The notes beneath the pieces are model-generated. The model saw nothing but the letters and a program-made list of their open reading frames with translations, was not told the origin of the DNA and made no database searches. From positions 372,001 to 436,000 of the forward strand of contig NZ_BAYX01000001.1 in the NCBI RefSeq assembly GCF_000696095.1: a DNA stretch of 64,000 bases, read 5' to 3'. Each line of letters opens with the position of its first letter. Positions within the stretch are counted from its first letter, which is position 1. Of the stretch, positions 35,637-44,902 are shown piece after piece. This DNA comes from Rhizobium rhizogenes NBRC 13257. Lineage in GTDB: Bacteria > Pseudomonadota > Alphaproteobacteria > Rhizobiales > Rhizobiaceae. A program made the translations under genes and the position numbers.

Positions 35637-36389
35637 ATGCCTGCCAAGCTTTCCGTGAACCTCAACGCCATCGCGATGCTGCGCAACCGGCGTGATCTGC
35701 CCTGGCCGAGTGTCACGGGGCTCGGACGAATTGCGCTGGCCGCCGGCGCCAGCGGTTTGACGGTGCATCCGCGGCCGGATCAGCGGCATATCCGCTTCTC
35801 CGATCTGCCCGAGATCCGGGCGCTGATCGACGACGAGTTTCCGGAAGCCGAATTCAACATCGAGGGCTATCCGTCCGATGAATTCTTCGATCTCTGCGCC
35901 TCCGTCGAGCCGGAGCAGGTAACGTTGGTGCCGGACGACCCATCGCAGGCGACCTCGGATCACGGCTGGGATTTTCGCAAGAACCATAACCTGCTCGCCG
36001 ATGTCGTCGCCAAATACAAGACGATCGGCTGCCGTGTTTCGCTGTTTGCGGATGGTGACGGCGACGCTGAAGCCGTCAAGATCGCTAGAGAGGTCGGCGC
36101 CGACCGTATCGAGCTCTACACCGGTCCTTACGGCGGCTGCTATGACGCGCCGGAGCGGGCGGCTGTCATTCTCGAAGCGCTGGGCAAGACGGCCGATGCC
36201 GCGTTTGCTAGTGGTCTTGCCGTCAATGCCGGCCATGATCTGACGGTTGCGAATTTGCCGGCGCTGCTCAAGCGCATTCCGGCACTCGCCGAAGCCTCCA
36301 TCGGTCATGGTTTGACGGCCGATGCGCTGGAATATGGCATGGCCGAGACGGTGCGGCGGTTCTGCCGCGCTTGTGGGCAGGCGGTGTAA
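35637..36389 (+). CDS. pdxJ: Pyridoxine 5'-phosphate synthase
   Basis: Condenses 1-deoxyxylulose 5-phosphate with 3-amino-2-oxopropyl phosphate in vitamin B6 synthesis. The protein has 250 residues, TIM barrel. [34 protein letters not shown] and the late [12 protein letters not shown] match PdxJ. It is monocistronic, with a rhizobial palindromic repeat 70 bp after the stop. Confidence 0.93.
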   Translation: MPAKLSVNLNAIAMLRNRRDLPWPSVTGLGRIALAAGASGLTVHPRPDQRHIRFSDLPEIRALIDDEFPEAEFNIEGYPSDEFFDLCASVEPEQVTLVPDDPSQATSDHGWDFRKNHNLLADVVAKYKTIGCRVSLFADGDGDAEAVKIAREVGADRIELYTGPYGGCYDAPERAAVILEALGKTADAAFASGLAVNAGHDLTVANLPALLKRIPALAEASIGHGLTADALEYGMAETVRRFCRACGQAV

Positions 36390-36459
36390 GGGAGAGATTT
36401 TAAGGCTAGTCAGGCGAGTTTGTTTTTGCTGTGCCTTCAAGCTTGGCCCCTCATCCTAG

Positions 36460-36486
36460 CCTTCTCCCCGCACTGCGGGGAGAAGG
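36460..36486. repeat. REP-like palindrome
   Basis: CCTTCTCCCCGC and GCGGGGAGAAGG are perfect 12-bp arms with an ACT loop. The preceding CCCCTCATCCTAG and this palindrome look like the short intergenic repeats common in Rhizobium. Only one copy is in the window. It may double as a bidirectional terminator between the convergent pdxJ and NmrA-type genes. Confidence 0.7.
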
Positions 36487-36507
36487 AACTACGGAGTATC
36501 CGAAAAC

Positions 36508-37395
36508 TCAACCTTGAAGCGCAGCCTTGTGCTCTTCGAAGAAGGCACGCACCGTCTGCGGCTCCTTGCCGGTCAGCTTGTTGAAATCATTGGTGAGGAT
36601 GTCGAATTTGCCGGCGCGGGCGTTGGCGTCGGCGGAGACGAGCATGTCGACCACGAATTTCGGCAGGCCGGCACCGGTCAGGCCAGCGGCGAACTGTTCG
36701 TCGTTCACCTGCACGACCTCAAGCGGACGGCCTGTGACCTTGCTGACGACGCCTGCTACATCTTCGATCGTCAACGATGTGGAGCCGGTCAAGGTATAGG
36801 TCGCGCTTTCGGTGGTGTCGGAAGCAAGGGCTGCGGCGATGGCGAGTGCGCAGTCGTCGCGGCTGATGTTGCTGGTGCGGCCGCCGCCGGTCGCTGTGTA
36901 CCATTTGCCGGTTTCGAGGCTATGCGGCAGGCCCATGAGGAAATTGTCGAAATACCAGGCGTCGCGCAGGATGGTGTAGCCGATGCCGCTCGCCTTGATG
37001 GCATTTTCTGTGCCGAGATGGTCGGGCGCGAAGCTGACGAGTGAACCGTCCGGAGCGGGCATGGACGTATAGAGGATATGCTTGACGCCGGCCTTCTTCG
37101 CAGCTTCAACGGCAGCCGTCTGCTGCTTCAGGCGCAGACCGGGAACTGCAAGTGCGTCCGTGCTGATGATCAGCAGGCGGTCGACGCCGGCAAAGGCGGC
37201 GGGAAGGGCAGCTATATCGTCGAAATCAGCCTTGCGGGTGACGATGCCCTTGGCGGCGAGATCGGCGAGCTTCTCGGGGCTGCGGGTGGCGGCGATGATG
37301 CGGCCGGGCGCAACCTTGTAGGTCTCCAGCAGGTGATGAAGGACGCGCTGGCCGAGCTGGCCGGCGGCGCCGGTAACGAGGAGGGTGCTGCTCAT
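36508..37395 (-). CDS. NmrA/SDR-family NAD(P)H quinone oxidoreductase (QorB/YtfG-like)
   Basis: Protein of 295 residues with LLVTGAAGQLGQRVLHHLL at the start and TENAIKASGIGYTILRDAWYFDN in the middle, as in QOR2/YtfG. It probably reduces quinones with NADPH or senses the dinucleotide. AAGGATA precedes the ATG at 37395. It diverges from an HxlR regulator over about 137 bp, a common pairing in which HxlR represses the reductase under electrophile-free conditions. Confidence 0.85.
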   Translation of the reverse strand: MSSTLLVTGAAGQLGQRVLHHLLETYKVAPGRIIAATRSPEKLADLAAKGIVTRKADFDDIAALPAAFAGVDRLLIISTDALAVPGLRLKQQTAAVEAAKKAGVKHILYTSMPAPDGSLVSFAPDHLGTENAIKASGIGYTILRDAWYFDNFLMGLPHSLETGKWYTATGGGRTSNISRDDCALAIAAALASDTTESATYTLTGSTSLTIEDVAGVVSKVTGRPLEVVQVNDEQFAAGLTGAGLPKFVVDMLVSADANARAGKFDILTNDFNKLTGKEPQTVRAFFEEHKAALQG

Positions 37396-37532
37396 ATCTT
37401 TATCCTTGTTTGACCGCCGCGGAGTCGCAGAGGTTTGTCGCTCTCAAAAAGAGACTAACACTAGAATAGGAATTGACTTCGGCCTGTAAAGGAGGCAGTT
37501 TTTCAGCTGTAGGTTACTTTAAGGGAACCAGC

Positions 37533-37949
37533 ATGAGCGTCAGCACCGTCGTCAATCTGCGCAGCATAGAGGCACCGCTGCGTGCCGTCGATATCAGCAA
37601 ACTCGATTTCACGAATTGCCCGGTGCGGGATCTGATTTCGCAGATCGGCGGCAAGTGGTCGATCCTGCTGCTCGAGGCATTGGCGCAGCGGCCCTATCGC
37701 TTCGGCGAATTGCGCCGGATGGTGCCCGATATTTCCCAGCGCATGCTGACCCAGACGCTGCGCGACCTGCAGCGGGATGGCTATGTCGGCCGCGAGGTTT
37801 TCCCGACCAAGCCGCCGAGCGTCGAGTATCGCATGACAGATCTTGGCCGTTCGCTCTACGTGCCGCTGGCGCCGCTTTTGAATTGGGCTGAAGCCAATCA
37901 TGAGGCGGTGCGTGCTGCGCGCGTCCGTTTCGATCAATCGCAGGACTGA
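37533..37949 (+). CDS. HxlR-family winged-helix regulator
   Basis: DNA-binding protein of 138 residues. The HxlR core [22 protein letters not shown] carries the usual redox-sensitive-type Cys. [29 protein letters not shown] is the winged helix, shown in part. The ATG at 37533 (MSVSTVVNL) has AGGGAA upstream. It is the probable regulator of the divergent QorB-like gene and of the flavin monooxygenase that starts 11 bp after its stop. Confidence 0.87.
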   Translation: MSVSTVVNLRSIEAPLRAVDISKLDFTNCPVRDLISQIGGKWSILLLEALAQRPYRFGELRRMVPDISQRMLTQTLRDLQRDGYVGREVFPTKPPSVEYRMTDLGRSLYVPLAPLLNWAEANHEAVRAARVRFDQSQD

Positions 37950-37959
37950 GCGCAACCCC

Positions 37960-39207
37960 GTGAAATCTCTGAAAATTGCCATTGTCGGCGCCGGACCTGC
38001 CGGGCTTGCTGCTGCCCTTTTTCTGTCGCGTGCCGGCCATGCGACGGAGATTATCGAACGTTTCGACAATCCCGCACCGGTCGGATCCGCGCTGATGCTG
38101 CAGCCGACCGGGCTGACCGTGCTGGAATCGCTCGGTCTTGGTCCCGCCATTCACGCGGCCGGCAATCGTATCGACCGGTTGTTCGGCACCGAGACAAAGC
38201 GTGGCCGCACCGTTCTCGACGTGCGCTATGACGCCTTGGCCGGCGGGCGCTATGGGCTTGCGGTCCATCGTGCCGCTCTATTCGATACGCTTTACCATGA
38301 AGTCTCCACTCGGAGATATTTGATTTTCACCGGGAGGCGGGTGGTCTCGTCGCTGGAAGAGGGTGGTCAGACCTATCTTGTGGTCGAGGGTGGTGAGCGG
38401 CTGGGACCATATGATCTTGTCATCGACGCTAGCGGCGCGCGTTCCGAATTGGTCACGGCTTCGCCGGTCACGCCGAGAGCGCGCAACCTCGCCTATGGCG
38501 CGTTCTGGGCGACACTCGATTGTCCGGATGGACTGGTGGATGAGAGAGCGCTGACGCAGCGCTACGATCAGGCGAAGGTGATGATCGGCGTGTTGCCGAT
38601 CGGGCGGCGGAAACCGGATGTGCAGAAGCAGGCGGCGCTGTTCTGGAGCCTAAAGGTTGCTGATGTCGACGAGGTGCGCCGGCAGGGGCTCGATCGCTGG
38701 AAGGCGGCGATCCGTGGCTATTGGCCGGAATGTCAGCCGTTGCTCGATCAGATCAGCGATTGGGAGCAACTGACGCTGGCGCGCTATGCCCATCGGACCA
38801 TGGCCACACCCTATAGCGGCAGCACGGTCTTCGTCGGCGATGCCGCGCATTCCACCAGCCCGCAGCTCGGGCAGGGCGCCAATATGGCGCTGCTGGATGT
38901 GGCCGCACTTGCGCATGCCTTGGCCGGCAATGAGGATATCGGGACGGCGCTTGCCGCCTATGCGCAGGCGCGGCGGCTGCATGTGCGGCTGTTCCAGCTG
39001 TTGTCGCTGGCGTTTACGCCATTCTACCAGTCGGATTCAGCAGCTCTTGCCTGGGTCCGCGACAGGCTGGTCGCCACCATCGCCACGGTGCCGCCGGGAC
39101 CGCAGATATTGGCGTCGATCGTCTCCGGCACTCTGGTCGATCCCTTTGAGACGGCGGGTCTCAGCGAATGCGATTGGCTGCGGAACGCCGTTCCGCAGCC
39201 ATCCTGA
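37960..39207 (+). CDS. FAD-dependent monooxygenase (PHBH/UbiH fold)
   Basis: Flavoprotein of 415 residues. FAD binding is shown by IAIVGAGPAGLAAALFLSRAG and VFVGDAAHSTSPQLGQGAN (GD motif), with a DG-like DLVIDASGARS segment. The GTG at 37960 is the only start that fits after the HxlR stop at 37949. The substrate is unknown; family members hydroxylate aromatics or modify antibiotics. Co-transcription with HxlR suggests a stress-inducible detoxifying role. Confidence 0.83.
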   Translation: MKSLKIAIVGAGPAGLAAALFLSRAGHATEIIERFDNPAPVGSALMLQPTGLTVLESLGLGPAIHAAGNRIDRLFGTETKRGRTVLDVRYDALAGGRYGLAVHRAALFDTLYHEVSTRRYLIFTGRRVVSSLEEGGQTYLVVEGGERLGPYDLVIDASGARSELVTASPVTPRARNLAYGAFWATLDCPDGLVDERALTQRYDQAKVMIGVLPIGRRKPDVQKQAALFWSLKVADVDEVRRQGLDRWKAAIRGYWPECQPLLDQISDWEQLTLARYAHRTMATPYSGSTVFVGDAAHSTSPQLGQGANMALLDVAALAHALAGNEDIGTALAAYAQARRLHVRLFQLLSLAFTPFYQSDSAALAWVRDRLVATIATVPPGPQILASIVSGTLVDPFETAGLSECDWLRNAVPQPS

Positions 39208-40422
39208 TCATTTTCCCCGTTCGGTCAGGAAGATCAGCAACGCCACGACCGGGAAGGCGACGCCGATCCACGAGGTAAGGTTCCAGCCGCCGGTGGCATA
39301 GGCCCAGCCGCCGAGCGCCGAGCCGATCGCGCCGCCGCCAAAGAAGGTCGCCATGTAGAGACCGTTCAGGCGGCTGCGATGTTCGGCGCTGAGCGCATAG
39401 ATGGCGCGCTGGCCGACGACGAGATTGGTCTGCACGCCGAAATCGAGCATGATGCCGGAGAGCGTCAGGGTGAGGAGCGCCAGCAGCGAGCCGCTGCCGG
39501 AGGCATGACCGATAAGGAAGGCGACGATGGCGAGCACCATTGCAGAGCCGGTGGCGAGCTTCGTCAAGCCACGATCGGCAAGACGGCCGGCGATCGGTGA
39601 AGCAATAGCGCCTGCGGCACCAGCCAGAGCGAAGAGGGCAATGCCATTTTGCGTCAGGCCGAAGGCCGGGCTTGCCAGCAGCAAGGGCGTCGTCGTCCAG
39701 AACAGGCTGAAGGCACCGAACATGCAGGCCTGATAGAGGGCGCGGCGCTGCAGCACCGGCTCATGCAGAGCGAGATGGCCCATCGACGAGAGCAGTTGGC
39801 CATAATGTAGCTTGGTGTGTGGACGGCGGGTCGGCAGGACGATGCGCAGGATGACGGCCAATCCGATCATGACACCGGCGGAAAGGATATAGACGGCGTG
39901 CCAGGAGAGCAGTTCCGACAGGAAGCTCGCCGCCGGCCGGGCCAGCATGATACCACAGAGCAGGCCGCTCATGACATTGCCGACGACCGCGCCGCGGCTG
40001 GCATCCGGCGCCATATGGGCGGCGAAAGGCACCAGGACCTGAACGGCGACCGAGGCAAGGCCAATACAGAGCGAGGCCAGCAGGAAGAGCGACGGCGACC
40101 ATGCGAAGGCAGCGCCGACAAGCGCCACGGCCGCAAGCGCGACCAGCGTCAGCACCAATCGGCGGTTTTCGAGGAGATCGCCGAGCGGTACGATCAGCAG
40201 CAGGCCGAGGCCATAGCCGATCTGCGTCAGCGTCACGATCAGGCCGGTTGCCGCTGGCGTGAAGCCGAGTGCCTGGCTGATCGGGCCGGCCAGCGGCTGG
40301 CCGTAATAGAGATTGGCGGCCACCAGCCCGCAGGCGGCGGCGAACATGAAGGTCATCAACGGCGAAATGGTCTTTTCGGGGAGCGGCGTGCTCTCCCGCG
40401 TGGCGGCGGCAGTGGCGGGCAT
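39208..40422 (-). CDS. MFS transporter (12 TMS)
   Basis: Major facilitator protein of 404 residues with about 12 hydrophobic helices. ANLYYGQPLAGPISQALGF and GYGLGLLLIVPLGDLLENRR in the first half include the MFS signature region between helices 2 and 3. It lies 56 bp downstream of a TetR gene on the same strand, so it is probably the drug or solvent efflux pump that TetR controls. The stop abuts the convergent monooxygenase gene. Confidence 0.87.
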   Translation of the reverse strand: MPATAAATRESTPLPEKTISPLMTFMFAAACGLVAANLYYGQPLAGPISQALGFTPAATGLIVTLTQIGYGLGLLLIVPLGDLLENRRLVLTLVALAAVALVGAAFAWSPSLFLLASLCIGLASVAVQVLVPFAAHMAPDASRGAVVGNVMSGLLCGIMLARPAASFLSELLSWHAVYILSAGVMIGLAVILRIVLPTRRPHTKLHYGQLLSSMGHLALHEPVLQRRALYQACMFGAFSLFWTTTPLLLASPAFGLTQNGIALFALAGAAGAIASPIAGRLADRGLTKLATGSAMVLAIVAFLIGHASGSGSLLALLTLTLSGIMLDFGVQTNLVVGQRAIYALSAEHRSRLNGLYMATFFGGGAIGSALGGWAYATGGWNLTSWIGVAFPVVALLIFLTERGK

Positions 40423-40478
40423 GTCTTGATCCTTGATGCGGTTGGGGGACGCAATCTCCCCCGAATTCTAGCGGGAAG

Positions 40479-41096
40479 TCAGTTCAGTAATGTCATGGCG
40501 GTCTCGAGGACGGTGGTCATCTGTTCTCGGGTGCGGCCGGTCTTGCCGATCAGACGCATGCCTTTCATGAGGCAATGCATCGTGCGCGCGGTGTTTTCCG
40601 CGTTGACATGGTTCGGCACCGAACCGTCCGTCTGTCCAAGACGGATCAGGTCGACAAGATGCTGCTCGTCAGTTTCGAAAGCGAAGGCGACGCGGCTGGC
40701 GGCTTCCTCGTCAAAGAGCGCCAATTCGGTAGCGCTGCCGACGACGAGGCAACCACGGCGACCGATGTCACCGCAGGATGACTCCGCATAGAATGTCACC
40801 AGCGCTCGCAGCTTTTCATAGCCGTTGGGGGCAGCAGAGAGACGCTCTTCCATAAGACCGCGCCGTACCTTGCGATAGCGGTCGAAGGTTGCGAGAAAGA
40901 CGCCGCGCTTGTCACCGAATGCCTTGTAGACACTGCCGGCTGTCAGCCCCATGGCCTCGGTCAATTCGCTGATCGAGGCGGCATAATAGCCACGCTCAGA
41001 AAAGACCCGTAGCGCCTCATCGAGCGCTGCGTCCATATCGAATTCTCGCGGGCGTCCGCGCAGCTTCGGCGAAATGTCCAATGAGTCCGTTGTCAT
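40479..41096 (-). CDS. TetR-family repressor of the adjacent MFS pump
   Basis: Regulator of 205 residues. The N-terminal HTH (YYAASISELTEAMGLTAGSVYKAFGDKRGVF in outline: ISELTEAMGLTAGSVYKAF) is followed by a ligand domain with two Cys residues (SSCGDIGRRGCLVVG), as in AcrR/NemR-like proteins that can sense electrophiles. A 16-bp palindrome lies 13 bp before its start. Probably forms one operon with the MFS gene. Confidence 0.87.
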   Translation of the reverse strand: MTTDSLDISPKLRGRPREFDMDAALDEALRVFSERGYYAASISELTEAMGLTAGSVYKAFGDKRGVFLATFDRYRKVRRGLMEERLSAAPNGYEKLRALVTFYAESSCGDIGRRGCLVVGSATELALFDEEAASRVAFAFETDEQHLVDLIRLGQTDGSVPNHVNAENTARTMHCLMKGMRLIGKTGRTREQMTTVLETAMTLLN

Positions 41097-41108
41097 GTGG
41101 ATTGTTTA

Positions 41109-41124
41109 GGAAATGATCGTTTCC
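41109..41124. promoter_or_regulatory. TetR operator candidate
   Basis: GGAAA-N6-TTTCC, extended outward to TTTAGGAAA and TTTCCAAA, lies 13 bp upstream of the TetR start. Its size and place are those expected of an autoregulatory TetR site. Confidence 0.6.
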
Positions 41125-41206
41125 AAATCAAGCGGAATTTTGCGCCGCAACAAAATCGTGATGAGTGTTGCCCGGTTTTCGGAGATCTCAACGATCTCTG
41201 GCAAGG

Positions 41207-41713
41207 CTATTCGGAGAGGATCGCCATATTGATGGTGTCGATATAGCGCCCATCGATGCAGGCGGATTTGCGCGCAATGCCCTCTCGGACAAAGCCGACC
41301 CGCTCATAAAGGGCGATGGCACGGGCATTGTCGGCGTGCACGCTGAGTTCCACACGCACGAAGCCGGCATTGCGTGCCGCTTGTAGCGTCGTTTCTATCA
41401 GCCGCTGTCCCAGGCCTCGGCCTCGATAGGACGGAATGATCCCCATGCCGAGTTTGCCGCCATGGGCGTGCGAAGGGAAAAAATGGCGGCTGATGTCGCA
41501 CCAGCCGACCACCGTTTCTCCATCCAGGGCGACGAATTGCGGATTGCCGTCCCTGATCATGCCAAGCACGAAGCTGCGTGTTTCCTCCAGCGGAAATGCT
41601 TCCAGCAGGGACAGATATTTTCGCTCGCGCGCGACGGTATCGAGAGCTTTGTGAAAACCCTCGATATGCTGGCTCGCTATCGGCAATATCCGGATCTCGG
41701 TCGTGCTGGTCAT
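41207..41713 (-). CDS. GNAT N-acetyltransferase
   Basis: Acetyltransferase of about 168 residues with GMGIIPSYRGRGLGQRLIET as the acetyl-CoA loop and HADNARAIALYERVGFV in motif B, typical of the YhhY/RimI-like small-molecule or protein acetylases. Start uncertain: the ATG at 41713 (MTSTTEIRIL) is used; an ATG at 41731 and a TTG at 41740 are also in frame. Substrate unknown. It lies about 110 bp upstream of the TetR gene on the same strand. Confidence 0.8.
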   Translation of the reverse strand: MTSTTEIRILPIASQHIEGFHKALDTVARERKYLSLLEAFPLEETRSFVLGMIRDGNPQFVALDGETVVGWCDISRHFFPSHAHGGKLGMGIIPSYRGRGLGQRLIETTLQAARNAGFVRVELSVHADNARAIALYERVGFVREGIARKSACIDGRYIDTINMAILSE

Positions 41714-41802
41714 GGATGTCGATATCCCCATGCAAATCAAGGCTATATTGACATTATTGATCGATCTGGCGGCTGTCTATATTCACCTCCGCCAATAACG
41801 GG

Positions 41803-42738
41803 TCACAAGTCCAGCACCCAGGTCTGGCCGTTCAATTCCGGGCCGAACATCCGGTGCTTCTCCTCGGAGACAAGCCGGAAACCAGCCTTGATATAGATGG
41901 CCCGGGCGGCGTCGAGGATGTCGTTGGTCCAGAGCGAGAGTCGCCGGTAACCGGCATCGCGCGAGAAGCGTATGCATTCGTCGACCAACAATTTGCCGAG
42001 GCCGAGACCGCGCGCCGTCTTGTCGATGTAAAGCAGCCGGAGCTTCGCGATGCCGTCGCCACCGTCGGTAATCATGACGGAGCCGACGTTTTGCCCGCCG
42101 CGCTCGGCGATCCAGCATCGTTCCTTATCCGGATTGAACTTGGACAGGAATTCGCCTCCCACTTTCGCGATCAGTCCTTCAAAACGATCATCCCAGCCGA
42201 ATTCCTCCGTGTAGAAGCGGGCCTGACTTTGCACGATCCAGCCGATGTCGCCCGCACGATGGGTTCGGATGACGAGGGGCGGCGGTGTCTTCCGATCCGA
42301 TCCGAGCATGGTCTGGATCGTCCGCATCGCCTCGACGATGAGCTCGGGTTCGCCGAGAGCAAGCATGTCGAAATGCCCGGCGAGCTGGGCGCGGGAACGG
42401 CGGACAAATTCGAGAAACTGCGCCTGTCCCTTGTCGGTGACAGTGATGATCTGGCTGCGTAGGTCGCTAGGATCAGGCTTGGTCTCGATCAGGCCGTCTT
42501 CGCGGAAACGTTTCAGGATGCGGCTGAGATAGGCGGGATCGAGATGCAGATCGCGGGTGAGCGTCGAGGCGGCGATGCCGCCATGGGAGCCGATCTCGAA
42601 CAGCACGCGGGCGTCGGTCAACGTGTAAGAGCTGTCGAGATAGGCTTTGTTCAGGACGCCGAGGAAATTCGTGTAAAAACGGTTGAAGTCGCGGACCGCG
42701 TCGATGGTCGCGAGTTCGGTAGTAACAGACATGGACAT
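41803..42738 (-). CDS. MarR-GNAT fusion: HTH regulator with acetyltransferase domain
   Basis: Bifunctional protein of 311 residues. Residues 1 to about 145 are a MarR winged helix (LTDARVLFEIGSHGGIAAS, LDPAYLSRILKRF). Residues about 155-311 are a GNAT domain with GLGLGKLLVDECIRF as the acetyl-CoA loop. This architecture is known in several bacteria, but its acetylation target is generally not known. GGGAG stands 5 bases before the ATG. An 11-bp inverted repeat surrounds the start. The GNAT domain may modify a co-encoded substrate or act as an effector-binding part. Confidence 0.87.
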   Translation of the reverse strand: MSMSVTTELATIDAVRDFNRFYTNFLGVLNKAYLDSSYTLTDARVLFEIGSHGGIAASTLTRDLHLDPAYLSRILKRFREDGLIETKPDPSDLRSQIITVTDKGQAQFLEFVRRSRAQLAGHFDMLALGEPELIVEAMRTIQTMLGSDRKTPPPLVIRTHRAGDIGWIVQSQARFYTEEFGWDDRFEGLIAKVGGEFLSKFNPDKERCWIAERGGQNVGSVMITDGGDGIAKLRLLYIDKTARGLGLGKLLVDECIRFSRDAGYRRLSLWTNDILDAARAIYIKAGFRLVSEEKHRMFGPELNGQTWVLDL

Positions 42739-42770
42739 CGTCTCCCTGCAATATGGGGAACGATGTCCAT
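42731..42770. promoter_or_regulatory. Inverted repeat enclosing the MarR-GNAT start
   Basis: ATGGACATCGT (42731-42741) and ACGATGTCCAT (42760-42770) are perfect 11-bp arms 18 bp apart. One arm includes the start codon and the spacer holds the ribosome site. It can be an autoregulatory MarR operator or, in RNA, a hairpin that hides the start. Confidence 0.6.
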
Positions 42771-42806
42771 TATTTATTGGACTCAGTCAAGTAAATTCGA
42801 TTTGAC

Positions 42807-43526
42807 TCACGCCGCCTGGCTGGCGCGTGTCTTTTCCGCGCCGAGAGCAAAATCGATAGCGGCCTGCGCGTGGATCGTGGTGGAATCAAAGCCCGGCAGA
42901 GCGAGCCCGTTTGGATCGAGGATCAGGCAGATCTCGGTGCAGCCGAGGATGACGCTGTCGGCGCCTGCGGCCTTGGCGCGATCGATGATCTCTACCAGCG
43001 TGTTGCGCGACTCGTCCTTGACGATGCCGGCGCAAAGTTCGTTGAAGATGATGTCGTGGACGAGGGTGCGGTCGTCGGCGCCCGGCACCATGATGGAAAC
43101 GCCGTTGCGGGCCATGCGGTCGGCGTAGAAGCCGTGCTCCATTGTGTAGCGGGTGGCGAGCAACAGCGGCTTGACACGGCCAGCGGCTTTCAGCGCGGCG
43201 GCTGTCTCATCGATAATGTTGATCAGCGGCACGGAGATGCGCGCGGCAACTTCCGGTGCGATCAGGTGCATGGTGTTGGTGCAGATCAGCACGCATTCGG
43301 CGCCGGCGGCCTGCAGGCGGTGTGCAACATCGCCGAGACGGGCTGCGGCAGCATCCCAGCGTCCGGCCTTCTGCAGCGAAACGATCTCTTCGAAATTGAC
43401 GGAGTACATCAGCACCTCTGCGGAGGCGAGGCCGCCCAGGCGGTCGCGAACCATCTCGTTGATCAGGCGATAATAGACCGCCGAACTTTCGAAACTCATG
43501 CCGCCGATCAGGCCGATGATACGCAT
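42807..43526 (-). CDS. Aspartate/glutamate racemase family protein
   Basis: Racemase of 239 residues. The two catalytic cysteines are visible in ICTNTMH and ILGCTEI, and the start IGLIGGMSFESSAVYYRLIN is typical of the YgeA-like broad-spectrum branch. The ATG at 43526 follows GGAGAG; the frame extends upstream into the regulatory region. It diverges from an Lrp-family regulator that probably controls it, with a clear inverted repeat between them. Confidence 0.88.
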   Translation of the reverse strand: MRIIGLIGGMSFESSAVYYRLINEMVRDRLGGLASAEVLMYSVNFEEIVSLQKAGRWDAAAARLGDVAHRLQAAGAECVLICTNTMHLIAPEVAARISVPLINIIDETAAALKAAGRVKPLLLATRYTMEHGFYADRMARNGVSIMVPGADDRTLVHDIIFNELCAGIVKDESRNTLVEIIDRAKAAGADSVILGCTEICLILDPNGLALPGFDSTTIHAQAAIDFALGAEKTRASQAA

Positions 43527-43625
43527 AATGCCGCTCTCCGTTATTATTTTGAATGACGGAATAGTGCGGCATGTCAGCCGCCTTATGTTTGCAATCTTTG
43601 TCGCGCGGGCGTTTTCTTCTGCAGT

Positions 43626-43657
43626 TTTTTGCGCCATTATGTCAAATGACGCAAAAA
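43626..43657. promoter_or_regulatory. Lrp-type operator candidate
   Basis: TTTTTGCG and CGCAAAAA are perfect outer arms; CATT and AATG extend the symmetry inward. It lies between the divergent racemase and Lrp-family genes, 28 bp before the regulator start. Confidence 0.6.
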
Positions 43658-43685
43658 TACAGCGTTGCTACGGAGATTGCCGCGC

Positions 43686-44150
43686 ATGCTTGACGAACGC
43701 GACCGGAAGATTCTCGACCTTCTGCAGACCGATGCCGGTATCTCGGTGACCGATCTTGCCGATCGGGTGGCGCTGTCGGTCTCGGCCTGCTCGCGGCGCA
43801 TCCAGCGGCTGGAGGAGAGCGGCCATATCGCCCGGCGCATCGTCGTGCTCGATCGCGAGAAGATGGGCGTGCCGACCACGCTCTATGCGCTGATCAAGAC
43901 CGCGCACCATGCTGACGAATGGATCGAGAGGTTCCGTAAGGTTATCGGCGACATTCCCGAGATCGTCGAGGCGCATCGGCTGACGGGCAATTACGACTAT
44001 ATCCTGAAGATCGTGCTGCCGCGTGTGGAGCAGTATGACGTCATCTACAAGAAGATCGTCCGCAAGGTGGAGCTTTTCGATGTATCCGCCTCGATCTCGA
44101 TGGAGGAGCTGAAAAGCGGCGCCTCCATTCCCGTCGGCTATGCGCAATAG
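43686..44150 (+). CDS. Lrp/AsnC-family regulator
   Basis: Transcription factor of 154 residues. The N-terminal HTH (LDERDRKILDLLQTDAGIS, then VALSVSACSRRIQRLEESG) is followed by a C-terminal RAM ligand domain with HRLTGNYDYILKIVLP. The ATG at 43686 is used. It probably senses an amino acid and controls the divergent racemase, as is common for this pairing. Confidence 0.88.
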   Translation: MLDERDRKILDLLQTDAGISVTDLADRVALSVSACSRRIQRLEESGHIARRIVVLDREKMGVPTTLYALIKTAHHADEWIERFRKVIGDIPEIVEAHRLTGNYDYILKIVLPRVEQYDVIYKKIVRKVELFDVSASISMEELKSGASIPVGYAQ

Positions 44151-44242
44151 GTCCATAGAGTCGCAGGCTGGTTTTGCATATTATCCCAGCGAATTCTCTC
44201 AGCTAAGGTGTCATTGCGTGTGTGCTTTAGAGGCAATTTGTC

Positions 44243-44797
44243 ATGAGCAATGCGGACATTCAGAACTATGCTCTGCCCGGCGAAAAGTTGTTGTGGCAGG
44301 GCCGGCCGAAACAAGGCCTTATGTTTAGCAGGAAGGACCTGTTCCTGGTGCCGCTTTCGCTTATGTGGGGTGGCTTTGCTATCTTCTGGGAAAGCATGGC
44401 TGTGCGCCAGGCCAATGCACCGTTGTTTTTCAAGCTGTGGGGTCTGCCTTTCATCCTGATCGGCTTGTACCTCATCATCGGTCGTTTCGTGCTGGATGCA
44501 TTTGTCCGCGCCAGAACGCAATATGCGGTCAGCGATCAGCGTATCATGGTCTTGCGTGAAGGCTGGTTTTCCAAGCTTCTGACCGTATCGCTGGAGCGGT
44601 TGCAGACCCTGGATCTGGATCAGAATGGTAATGGAACGGGTACGATCAGCTTCGGAGACGATGTCCAGATCGGCTATGGCCGCCGTGGCGGCGGCATCGG
44701 TCTTTGGACACCCGCGCTTTCCAATACCCCTAAATTTCTCGGTATCGCCGATGTGCGTGAGACATTCGATCTGATCCAACGCGCGCGAAATCGATGA
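44243..44797 (+). CDS. Membrane protein with bacterial PH-like domain
   Basis: Protein of 184 residues with two adjoining hydrophobic segments (about 32-50 and 62-82) followed by a basic domain, RTQYAVSDQRIMVLREGWFSK, that resembles bacterial PH (bPH2/YdbT) domains. Function unknown; such proteins are thought to sit on the inner membrane. It stands alone, about 90 bp after the Lrp gene and 105 bp before the NADH dehydrogenase gene. Confidence 0.7.
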   Translation: MSNADIQNYALPGEKLLWQGRPKQGLMFSRKDLFLVPLSLMWGGFAIFWESMAVRQANAPLFFKLWGLPFILIGLYLIIGRFVLDAFVRARTQYAVSDQRIMVLREGWFSKLLTVSLERLQTLDLDQNGNGTGTISFGDDVQIGYGRRGGGIGLWTPALSNTPKFLGIADVRETFDLIQRARNR

Positions 44798-44902
44798 TGG
44801 CATTCTCGATTACGCCGTAAGGATCAGGCCCGCACAGGTGCCATGCATAAAAGGCGGTTGCTGGCCGTCGCCCTCAACTCTACGTTTGCAGGGATTTAAT
44901 AG

